Positions 56,267-64,000 of a stretch of 64,000 bases of DNA are shown here, in pieces. Origin of the DNA: Prochlorococcus sp. AG-418-M08 (GTDB lineage: Bacteria; Cyanobacteriota; Cyanobacteriia; PCC-6307; Cyanobiaceae); NCBI GenBank assembly GCA_003213955.1, contig QCMG01000009.1, forward strand, positions 1 through 64,000, written 5' to 3'. Both the position numbers and the translations under genes were made by a program. The notes beneath the pieces are model-generated. The model made no database searches and was not told where the DNA came from. It was given only the letters and a program-made list of their open reading frames with translations. Within the stretch, counting starts at the first letter, position 1. The number at the start of each line of letters is the position of its first letter.

Positions 56267-57208
56267 TTATTTTTTTACTATTGCTTTTATATTTCTCTTC
56301 CACATCCAAGGTTTTATTCTCTTTAATGTAGATCCTCTTAGATTTTCTTCCCATTTTTTTTCGTCCCAATGTAATGATTCAATATTTAGATTTTTAATCC
56401 ATTCTTTTGGAGCAGCTTCAATACTTTGATTGAAAGGAACTTTTTTATTCCATGGACAAATATCTTGGCAAATATCACAACCAGCGATCCAACCATTCAG
56501 ATTTTTTTCAATGTGTTTTGGAAAATTCTGATTCCTATTTTCTATAGTATGGTATGCAATGCATAAATCAGAATTCACAACAAAAGGTTCTGTTATTGCA
56601 TTTGTTGGACATTTATCAATACATTTTTCACATTTGCCACAAAGAGATTCGGACGATTTATCAGGTTTAAAGTCTTTAGTAAGAATCATAAAACCTAAAG
56701 TTAGCCAGGATCCATATTTTTTGTTAATAAGATTAGCATTTTTTCCTATCCAACCAAGACCTGCTTCTTCTGCCCATGCTTTTTCTAATAGTGGAGATGT
56801 ATCTACACAAATTTTCCACTTGCAATCTGGAATTTCATGATCAATCCATTTGCCAATTTTTTTTAACTTTTTAAAAATTACTTTATGATAATCTTCCCCT
56901 TGGCCGAATTTTCCAATTTTGAATCTTGCATTTTGTTTATGTTCTTCGCTTAAATAATTAAAACCAACTGTTAAAACACTTTTCGCTCCCTTTAAAAGAG
57001 ATTCTATATTTTTTCTTCTATCAGCTTCCATCCACTTCATTTCACTATGATAATTATTTGCCAACCATCTTTCTAAAGCTTTAGTTCTTAACCTTAAACG
57101 TGAACTTCCTGGAATAGATGCTATTTTAGAGACAGCAAAACCTTCAAAAATTGCTTTTTTTTTAAGCTTATAACTTAGTTCTTCCTCTTTTTGTATTATT
57201 TCGTTCAT
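56267..57208 (-). CDS. queG: Epoxyqueuosine reductase
   Basis: DTSPLLEKAWAEEAGLGWIGKNANLI, two 4Fe-4S motifs CGKCEKCIDKCPTNAI and CDICQDICPWNKKVP. Start ATG at 57208 preferred. Confidence 0.95.
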   Translation of the reverse strand: MNEIIQKEEELSYKLKKKAIFEGFAVSKIASIPGSSRLRLRTKALERWLANNYHSEMKWMEADRRKNIESLLKGAKSVLTVGFNYLSEEHKQNARFKIGKFGQGEDYHKVIFKKLKKIGKWIDHEIPDCKWKICVDTSPLLEKAWAEEAGLGWIGKNANLINKKYGSWLTLGFMILTKDFKPDKSSESLCGKCEKCIDKCPTNAITEPFVVNSDLCIAYHTIENRNQNFPKHIEKNLNGWIAGCDICQDICPWNKKVPFNQSIEAAPKEWIKNLNIESLHWDEKKWEENLRGSTLKRIKPWMWKRNIKAIVKK

Positions 57209-57356
57209 GACTATATTATGATTCACATTTAAAAAAATGGTATCCTTAAAATATGAAAACTAATAAGTAATTTTAATTTATTAAAAATAAATATATCCCT
57301 ATCTATTAAAACTAGTTAAATTGTTAGTAAAATGAAGAAAATTAGGAATTTTAATT

Positions 57357-58094
57357 TTGGTTGAATCAACTCAAAGTCAAGATTCGAACCTAGGCAATAG
57401 GCTCCAACAAGATTTAAAAAATGATCTTATAGCTGGATTATTAGTTGTTATTCCTTTGGCAACCACTATCTGGTTGTCTTCTATAGTTAGTAAATTTGTT
57501 CTTACATTAGTTACTTCAGTTCCTAAACAACTTAATCCATTTATTACATTAAATCCTTTATTACAGGACTTAATTAATTTAACTTTAGGTTTAACAGTTC
57601 CCTTACTAGCTATCTTGCTTATTGGTTTGATGGCTAGAAATTTTGTAGGTAGGTGGTTATTAGAATTTGGAGAAGGAACTTTAACAAAGATACCAGTTGC
57701 AGGATCAGTTTATAAGACTCTTAAACAATTACTTGAAACTTTTTTAAGTAACAAATCTAATAGATTTAGAAGAGTTGTTTTAGTTGAGTATCCGCGTGAG
57801 GGTTTATTTAGTGTTGGTTTTGTAACCGGGGATGTGGGTCCATCACTTCAATCAGAATTAGATGAGAAATTATTAAGTGTTTTCATACCTACCGCTCCTA
57901 ATCCAACAACTGGATGGTACACATTAGTCCCTGAATCTTCTGTTAAAGATCTTGATATTTCAGTAGAAGATGCTTTTAAAACAATTATTTCTGTTGGTAT
58001 TGTTAATCCAGATGAAAAAGTAAATTCTACAAATCCAACTTTTTCAAAATTATTTTCTCAATTAAGAGCTTCTTCAAATATTTCATCTACCTAA
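57357..58094 (+). CDS. DUF502 family membrane protein
   Basis: Two TM segments, IPVAGSVYKTLKQLLETF, VLVEYPREGLFSVGFVTGD, IPTAPNPTTGWYTLVPES; TTG start. Confidence 0.88.
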   Translation: MVESTQSQDSNLGNRLQQDLKNDLIAGLLVVIPLATTIWLSSIVSKFVLTLVTSVPKQLNPFITLNPLLQDLINLTLGLTVPLLAILLIGLMARNFVGRWLLEFGEGTLTKIPVAGSVYKTLKQLLETFLSNKSNRFRRVVLVEYPREGLFSVGFVTGDVGPSLQSELDEKLLSVFIPTAPNPTTGWYTLVPESSVKDLDISVEDAFKTIISVGIVNPDEKVNSTNPTFSKLFSQLRASSNISST

Positions 58095-58097
58095 TTG

Positions 58098-58724
58098 ATG
58101 TACAATAGATCGCTATCACGAGAATTATCTTTACTTTCATTAGGACTTATCAAAGATAAAGGAGATATAGAACTAAATAAATTACAAATAGAAGAAATTT
58201 TTGAATCCGCCTTGGATACTTTAATAAATCACTGTAGAGATGAATTAGATGATTGTGAATTAAATTTAGAAAATGTCTCGCAAAATCTTTTAGATAGTGA
58301 ATTAAAGGAAGGAATTAATTCTTCTTTCGGAAGTGTTCGAGATGAACTCAAAAAAGCTTTTCAAAAACTTGAATCTGTTATGAATTCACTTTCAGTTACT
58401 TTAGATTTTCCTAAATTAGTTGTTTCCAGTAACCAAAATGATATTAGAGAAGATGTTAATCATAGAATTTCAAGCATAATTAATAATTTAAAAATAATTG
58501 ATTTTGAAATAGATGCGGTAATGGATGGATGGAGATTAAAAAGATTGCCTAGGATTGATCGCGATATCTTACGCTTGGCTTATGTTGATATTCATTTTTT
58601 AAATACACCTGTTGCAGTTGCATGTGATGAAGCGGTAAATCTAGCTAATAAATATAGTGATAAGCAAGGTAGAAAAATGATTAATGGTATTCTTAGGCGT
58701 TTGCAAAGAGTAAAGGTGAAATAA
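58098..58724 (+). CDS. nusB: Transcription antitermination factor NusB
   Basis: N-terminal SRELSLLSLGLI and C-terminal LPRIDRDILRLAYVDIHFLNTPVAVACDEAVNLANKYSD...INGILRRL. Confidence 0.9.
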   Translation: MYNRSLSRELSLLSLGLIKDKGDIELNKLQIEEIFESALDTLINHCRDELDDCELNLENVSQNLLDSELKEGINSSFGSVRDELKKAFQKLESVMNSLSVTLDFPKLVVSSNQNDIREDVNHRISSIINNLKIIDFEIDAVMDGWRLKRLPRIDRDILRLAYVDIHFLNTPVAVACDEAVNLANKYSDKQGRKMINGILRRLQRVKVK

Positions 58725-58785
58725 TTGTTGGTTATAAATCAATATTTTTTTATAATTTAATTAATTAAAACTTAAAAAAATATTT

Positions 58786-60093
58786 ATGGTTAATAATGAA
58801 TCTGATGCTTCTCGTGAATGGGCTGCACAAGCCTATGCTTTATTAAAACAAAAACAAGAATTAAAAAAACAAGAAGAGCAATTGCAAGAAAAGCAATTAC
58901 AAGAAGAGCAATTAAAAGAAAAGCAATTACAAGAAGAGCAATTAAAAGAAAAGCAATTACAAGAAGAGCAATTAAAAGAAAAGCAATTACAAGAAGAGCA
59001 ATTAAAAGAAAAGCAATTACAAGAAGAGGTTTATAAGCAAGATTTTTCTAATGTTAAATATGAAACTCAAGCCAAATTAGGAGAATTTGACGATGAATTT
59101 ACTTGGTCAGCAATGGTGCTGGCTGCGCAAGGTAAAAAAGTAAATGAAATATCAATTGATGAAATAGATTGGTTAAGTAAATTACGAAGGGGATTAGAAG
59201 AAACAAGAAAAGGTTTCGTAACAGAATTATTAGATAAATTAGGAGACGATCCACTTACTCCAGAATCTTTAGATGATTTAGAAACTTTATTGATTAGAGC
59301 TGATGTTGGTATTGATTCAACAGTTAAGGTGATTGATGCTCTTAGGAAAAAATTAAATGAAGAAGTTTTGGGAGGAGAAGAAGGGATGAAGTTTTTAAAG
59401 GATGAATTAAGAGTAATTATTGAAAAACCAATAAAAGATTCTGGAACAAATATTCTTGTCCCACAAAAAGGAAAGCTAAATGTTTGGTTAATAGTTGGAG
59501 TGAATGGAGTTGGCAAAACTACAACTTTGGGTAAACTTGCTTATTTATCATCTAAAAGTAATTATAAAACTTTAATTGCAGCAGCAGACACTTTCAGAGC
59601 AGCAGCAGTGGAACAATTAAAGGTATGGGGCGATAGAAGTAAGGTTGATGTTATCTCTAATCAATCAAAGAATGCAGATCCTGCAGCAGTTGTTTTTGAT
59701 GCTATAAATGCAGCAAAAAAACGAAATAGTGATTTATTGCTCGTAGATACTGCGGGTAGATTGCAAACTAAAAATAATCTTATGGATGAATTATCAAAAA
59801 TAAAAAGAATTATTGATAAAAAAGTGCCTGATGCAATTATTGAATCATTATTAGTATTAGATGCTAGTCAAGGACAAAATGGATTAAAACAAGCAAAAAG
59901 TTTTGCAAAATCTGCAAATTTAAGTGGCGCAATTATTACTAAATTAGATGGCACTTCCAGAGGTGGAGTTTCCCTTGCTGTTTCTGCAGAAGTTAATTTG
60001 CCTATCAGATTTATTGGAGCTGGAGAGGGTATTAAAGATTTAAGACCATTTAATAGTTTTGAGTTTGTTGAGGCTTTGCTTGCGGATAGATAA
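58786..60093 (+). CDS. ftsY: Signal recognition particle receptor FtsY
   Basis: GVNGVGKTTTLGKLAYL, AADTFRAAAVEQLKVW, LLVDTAGRLQTKNNLMDEL, TKLDGTSRGGVSLAVS; repetitive coiled-coil N-terminus. Confidence 0.97.
   Translation: MVNNESDASREWAAQAYALLKQKQELKKQEEQLQEKQLQEEQLKEKQLQEEQLKEKQLQEEQLKEKQLQEEQLKEKQLQEEVYKQDFSNVKYETQAKLGEFDDEFTWSAMVLAAQGKKVNEISIDEIDWLSKLRRGLEETRKGFVTELLDKLGDDPLTPESLDDLETLLIRADVGIDSTVKVIDALRKKLNEEVLGGEEGMKFLKDELRVIIEKPIKDSGTNILVPQKGKLNVWLIVGVNGVGKTTTLGKLAYLSSKSNYKTLIAAADTFRAAAVEQLKVWGDRSKVDVISNQSKNADPAAVVFDAINAAKKRNSDLLLVDTAGRLQTKNNLMDELSKIKRIIDKKVPDAIIESLLVLDASQGQNGLKQAKSFAKSANLSGAIITKLDGTSRGGVSLAVSAEVNLPIRFIGAGEGIKDLRPFNSFEFVEALLADR
58891..59028 (+). repeat. 30-bp perfect tandem repeat, four full units plus an 18-nt partial, within ftsY
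   Basis: aagcaattacaagaagagcaattaaaagaa at 58891-58920, 58921-58950, 58951-58980, 58981-59010, then aagcaattacaagaagag at 59011-59028; encodes (KQLQEEQLKE)n. Confidence 0.98.
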
Positions 60094-60160
60094 AAAATCA
60101 ATTAATTCTTTCTAAAAACCTATTTTTAGTGTTAAAACATACCTATATATTTAATTTGTT

Positions 60161-61504
60161 TTGGCTAATAATCAAAAAGAAAAATTACTTTCTAATACTG
60201 CTATTCAAAAATTTTTAGAAAATGATCATAAATTTTCACTAGATAAGAATGATAAATTTATTGAAATTGCATCTTCATTAGCTTATTATTTAAAATCTTT
60301 TTCGAATATTGAAAGATTTTTAGACTATATTTCATTGATTTTAAAACATACTTTTAACCATCAATTGTTCCTAATTATTCCTTTAAATGAAAACGGTGCA
60401 ATATGGAAAGAAAATATCAAGTTTTCAGGGGGTACAAAAAGTCCTCAAATTGATGGTGAAATTAAAAGTTATGTAAAAGAATTTAATTTCTCAAAAAATC
60501 ATAGATTAAAAGAAGTTAATTTTTTTGAGATAGAGTTAAAAAATAAATTTAAAAAATATGTAATTAAGTCTCATAAAATTTTGTCAAGAGGAAAATGTAG
60601 GGGATTTTTGTATAACTTTAATCAAGAAACAACAAATGAATCTTTTTTAAATGAACAAAATCTAACTTTTATTATTAGTTGTTTGGCAGTTGGTTTAGAA
60701 AACTATTGGTTAACTAGAACAAAAAAAAAGCATGAAAATTTAGACAGAGAAATTTCTATTGGAGCAGAAATTCAATCGCAACTCTTACCTGAATATTGCC
60801 CAATTATTTTTGGTGTTGATTTAGCTGCCCACTGTAGGCCAGCACTTCAATTAGGAGGAGATTATTATGATTTTATGTCTTTAAAAACAAATATTTCTGA
60901 AAAGAGAAGGCAAAAGGCAAGGTGGGCTTTAGTTATTGGCGATGTTATGGGGAAAGGGATTCCTGCAGGTCTCTTGATGACCATGCTAAGGGGAATGCTT
61001 AGAGCGGAGGTTTTGACAGGGATGCCTCCAGATAGAATATTGCACGATTTAAATCAGTTAGCTATTTATGATTTGGATCAATCACATAGATTTGTCACTT
61101 TATTTTATTCAGATTTTGATCCTAGAACAAAAAAATTAAGGTATGCAAATGCTGCACACAATCCTCCTTTGCTTTGGAAAAGTTCTGAGAAGGAAATTGT
61201 AAAGTTGGATTCAGATGGATTTGTGCTTGGTTTACAAAATGATGCTGAATATCAATGTGGGCAAATACAACTTAAAAAAAATGACGCAATTCTTTATTAC
61301 ACTGATGGGGTAACTGAAACGTCTAATGCTTCAGGAGAAAGGTTTGAAGAAGAACGTTTAATTGAATCTTTTTCAGAATTGTGTAAACAATCACTTAAAT
61401 CTAAAGAAATTTTAAATGAAATTTTCAAGATTTTAGATGAATTTACTGGTAAAAATAGACAATTAGAGGATGATGCTTCAATGATAGTCTTTAAGATAGA
61501 TTAG
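60161..61504 (+). CDS. PP2C-type SpoIIE/RsbU-like serine phosphatase
   Basis: EISIGAEIQSQLLPEYCPIIFGVDLAAHCRPALQLGGDYYDFM, GDVMGKGIPAGLLMTML, YTDGVTETSNASGERFEEERL; GAF-like N-terminus; TTG start. Confidence 0.9.
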   Translation: MANNQKEKLLSNTAIQKFLENDHKFSLDKNDKFIEIASSLAYYLKSFSNIERFLDYISLILKHTFNHQLFLIIPLNENGAIWKENIKFSGGTKSPQIDGEIKSYVKEFNFSKNHRLKEVNFFEIELKNKFKKYVIKSHKILSRGKCRGFLYNFNQETTNESFLNEQNLTFIISCLAVGLENYWLTRTKKKHENLDREISIGAEIQSQLLPEYCPIIFGVDLAAHCRPALQLGGDYYDFMSLKTNISEKRRQKARWALVIGDVMGKGIPAGLLMTMLRGMLRAEVLTGMPPDRILHDLNQLAIYDLDQSHRFVTLFYSDFDPRTKKLRYANAAHNPPLLWKSSEKEIVKLDSDGFVLGLQNDAEYQCGQIQLKKNDAILYYTDGVTETSNASGERFEEERLIESFSELCKQSLKSKEILNEIFKILDEFTGKNRQLEDDASMIVFKID

Positions 61505-61564
61505 ATTTTTTGTCACATATAAAAAAAAATGCTTTATTAGAAGTAATTAAAGTTTTCGAATAAT

Positions 61565-62944
61565 ATGTCCAAAGTTTGGAGTAATAGGTTTGATACTAGT
61601 TTGAATTCTTTTATTGAGGAGTTTAATGCTTCGATTAGTTTTGATAAAAAATTAATCTTTGAAGACATAGATTGTTCTATTGCACATGCCAAAATGCTTT
61701 GCAAAACTAAAGTTTTGTCGTCTAGTGAGTCTTTAGAGATTATTAAGGGTTTAGAGTCTATTAAAAAAGATTTTATTGAAGGTAAATTTACTCCTGAAGC
61801 TCCCTCTGAGGATATCCATTACAGTATTGAAGAAAAGCTTATAGATTTAATTGGAGAGACTGGCAAAAAATTACACACAGGGAGGAGTAGAAATGATCAA
61901 GTAGGAACAGATATCAGACTATGGTTGAGAAAAAAAATTGATACTATTGATAATTTACTTATAGACTTACAAAACTCTTTATTTTTAATTGCAGAATCTA
62001 ATATTTATACTTTGATTCCTGGTTATACGCATATGCAAAGAGCACAACCATTATCTTTGGCCCACCATCTTTTAGCATATATTGAAATGTTTCAAAGGGA
62101 TCGGGAAAGGCTTAAAGAAGTTCGAGTTAGGGTCAATACTTCGCCTTTGGGTGCAGCTGCGCTAGCAGGAACAAAAATTAAAATTGATAGATACTTTACT
62201 GCTCAAGAATTAGGATTTGAAAATATCTATCAAAATAGTATTGATGCAGTAAGCGACAGAGATTTTTGTATTGAATTTGTTTCAACATCTGCGTTAATAA
62301 TGTCACATTTAAGTCGAATTTCAGAAGAAATAATTTTATGGGTTACTGATGAATTTTCTTTTGCAAAATTAACAGATAAGTGTGCTACTGGGAGTAGCTT
62401 GATGCCTCAGAAGAAAAACCCAGATGTTCCAGAACTAATACGGGGTAAAACTGGCCGAGTTTATGGAAATCTTCAGGCATTATTAACAATCATAAAAGGT
62501 ATACCTCTTTCATACAATAAGGATTTTCAAGAAGATAAAGAGCCGCTTTTTGATACGGTAGAAACTATTTCTGCATGCTTGAAAGCAATGACAATATTAT
62601 TAAATGAAGGAATAGAGTTTAATATTGAAAAATTAATGGACACTGTAAATAATGATTTTTCTAATGCGACTGATTTGGCAGATTATTTAGTAGGTAAGAA
62701 AGTTCCTTTTAGAAAGGCTTATCAAATAGTTGGTGATATTGTTAAGTATTGCTTAACAAAAGACATTTTATTTAAAGATTTACACTTGGAAGAATTTCAA
62801 GCATTTCATAGTGAATTTAAAGAAGATATTTTCGAAAATCTTAATCCTATGAATGTAGTGAAGTCTAGAAATAGTTTAGGTGGGACAGGATTTGATCAAG
62901 TAAAATTAGAGTTAATTAAATGGAAGAAAAAATTGAAAAAGTAA
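61565..62944 (+). CDS. argH: Argininosuccinate lyase
   Basis: [30 protein letters not shown]-like [38 protein letters not shown]. Confidence 0.97.
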   Translation: MSKVWSNRFDTSLNSFIEEFNASISFDKKLIFEDIDCSIAHAKMLCKTKVLSSSESLEIIKGLESIKKDFIEGKFTPEAPSEDIHYSIEEKLIDLIGETGKKLHTGRSRNDQVGTDIRLWLRKKIDTIDNLLIDLQNSLFLIAESNIYTLIPGYTHMQRAQPLSLAHHLLAYIEMFQRDRERLKEVRVRVNTSPLGAAALAGTKIKIDRYFTAQELGFENIYQNSIDAVSDRDFCIEFVSTSALIMSHLSRISEEIILWVTDEFSFAKLTDKCATGSSLMPQKKNPDVPELIRGKTGRVYGNLQALLTIIKGIPLSYNKDFQEDKEPLFDTVETISACLKAMTILLNEGIEFNIEKLMDTVNNDFSNATDLADYLVGKKVPFRKAYQIVGDIVKYCLTKDILFKDLHLEEFQAFHSEFKEDIFENLNPMNVVKSRNSLGGTGFDQVKLELIKWKKKLKK

Positions 62945-63066
62945 ATATCAATTAATTTTCTACAATATGTTATGTATTGAAGTAGGATAGTGTAGTAATG
63001 TATTTAGACTGCTCAATTATCAATTAGTGGTTTATTTTTGGTTATTATTTTAAGGTTTAGTTTCAA

Positions 63067-63591
63067 GTGAGTATTTTTGTTGGTAATTTGCCTTTCCGCG
63101 CAGAGCGAGAAGACATTTTAGAATTATTTACACCTTTCGGTGAAGTTATGAATTGTTCCCTTCCTTTGGAAAGAGATACAGGGAGAAAAAGAGGATTTGC
63201 TTTTGTCGAGATGGCAGATGAAGCAATTGAATCAACTGCTATTGATGGCTTACAGGGTACTGAACTCATGGGAAGACCTTTAAGAATAAATAAAGCTGAA
63301 CCAAGAGGCGGTGGTGGTCCACGTAGAGGAGGTGGCGGCGGCAGAGGCGGCTACGGTGGTGGTAGAGGTAACGGCGGCGGCGGTAATTATGGCGGCGGTA
63401 ATTATGGTGGCGGAAATGGTGGTAGTTATTCTGAACCTTCTTCCTCTTACGCTAATAAATCTTCTGGAGCAGAAGGTTGGGAAGATAGAAGTTTCGGTAA
63501 TTCATCCGAAAACTCTGAATTTGAAAATGGTAGAAGTAGAAGAAAGAGAAGTGTAGTAAGTAATTCTGAAATCACTCCAGAAGAGAATTAA
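63067..63591 (+). CDS. RRM-domain RNA-binding protein with glycine-rich tail
   Basis: IFVGNLPFRAEREDILELFTPFGEV (RNP2), RKRGFAFVEMAD (RNP1), RGGGGPRRGGGGGRGGYGGGRGNGGGGNYGGGNYGGGNGG; GTG start. Confidence 0.95.
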   Translation: MSIFVGNLPFRAEREDILELFTPFGEVMNCSLPLERDTGRKRGFAFVEMADEAIESTAIDGLQGTELMGRPLRINKAEPRGGGGPRRGGGGGRGGYGGGRGNGGGGNYGGGNYGGGNGGSYSEPSSSYANKSSGAEGWEDRSFGNSSENSEFENGRSRRKRSVVSNSEITPEEN

Positions 63592-64000
63592 TAACCCACT
63601 TTTTGAAGTTCTAAACTACTTTTGATTAAGTTATCAATACTTAATTCTTGTTTAATTGATTTAGTAGAAATTTCATTCCTCCAAATTTTTGCATTTGGAA
63701 TACCTTCAACTAAATTTATAAGATGTTTACAAATATCCCAAGTTTTACCTCCACTTTTTAAGTGATTTTCAATATAAGGAATTAATGAAAATATAATCTC
63801 GGAAGCTTTTTTGCTTGTAGTTTTTTCTCCATAGATTTTTTGATCAATTTCTGACCATCTTAAAGGATATTTATAAGCTGATCTCCCTATCATTACACCA
63901 TCAAAATCATTCAGTGCATTTATGCATTGATCGATATTTATAAAACCTCCATTAATTTCTATAAGTAGCTCAGGATTATTTTTTTTTAATCTACGAACCA
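63588..64000 (-). CDS. tRNA-dihydrouridine synthase, DusA-like (N-terminus beyond the window)
   Basis: Frame stays open to the window edge: RRLKKNNPELLIEINGGFINIDQCINALNDFDGVMIGRSAYKYPLRWSEIDQKIYG; INGG and GVMIGR-AY-P motifs. Confidence 0.9.
   Translation of the reverse strand, partial: VRRLKKNNPELLIEINGGFINIDQCINALNDFDGVMIGRSAYKYPLRWSEIDQKIYGEKTTSKKASEIIFSLIPYIENHLKSGGKTWDICKHLINLVEGIPNAKIWRNEISTKSIKQELSIDNLIKSSLELQKVGY

Noticed and set aside
58818-59036. Alternative-frame ORF (RRAIKRKAITRRAIKRKAIT...) overlapping ftsY
   Set aside because: The 30-bp repeat unit is a multiple of 3 and stop-free in this frame, so the open frame is a by-product of the ftsY repeat.
63311-63556. Alternative-frame ORF (MVVHVEEVAAAEAATVVV...) in the glycine-rich region
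   Set aside because: Artefact of GGN-rich DNA read in another frame; the RRM protein frame has clear domain support.

Overview
This is a 64 kb window of very AT-rich, densely packed cyanobacterial chromosome. Gene content and order (pyrG-queE-queC-pabB-pabC-cobA; thrC | oriC-like gap | dnaN-hyp-purL-purF-gyrA/parC-like-TPR-queG-DUF502-nusB-ftsY-rsbU-like-argH-RRM-dusA) match what I recall for high-light-adapted Prochlorococcus. I assign genus with high confidence and sub-clade with low confidence. About 50 housekeeping CDSs, one tRNA-Val(TAC), a likely replication origin upstream of dnaN, and two in-frame perfect tandem repeats (ftsY, dnaN) can be supported. I see no CRISPR array, transposase, integrase, prophage, secretion or defence island, or rRNA. 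Most of the window is ordinary core genome, and I did not find a convincing undescribed multi-gene system. The points most worth a second look are: a chromosomal phage-T4-type ATP-dependent DNA ligase near a SprT-like protease; a GyrA/ParC paralog close to oriC that appears to lack a canonical GyrA box; the 30-bp perfect repeat array in FtsY; the 21-bp duplication in the DnaN clamp; the oriC architecture (dnaN-linked, no dnaA in the window); a single-domain sucrose-phosphate-synthase-like glycosyltransferase that overlaps a convergent gene; and an unannotated 49-aa ORF.
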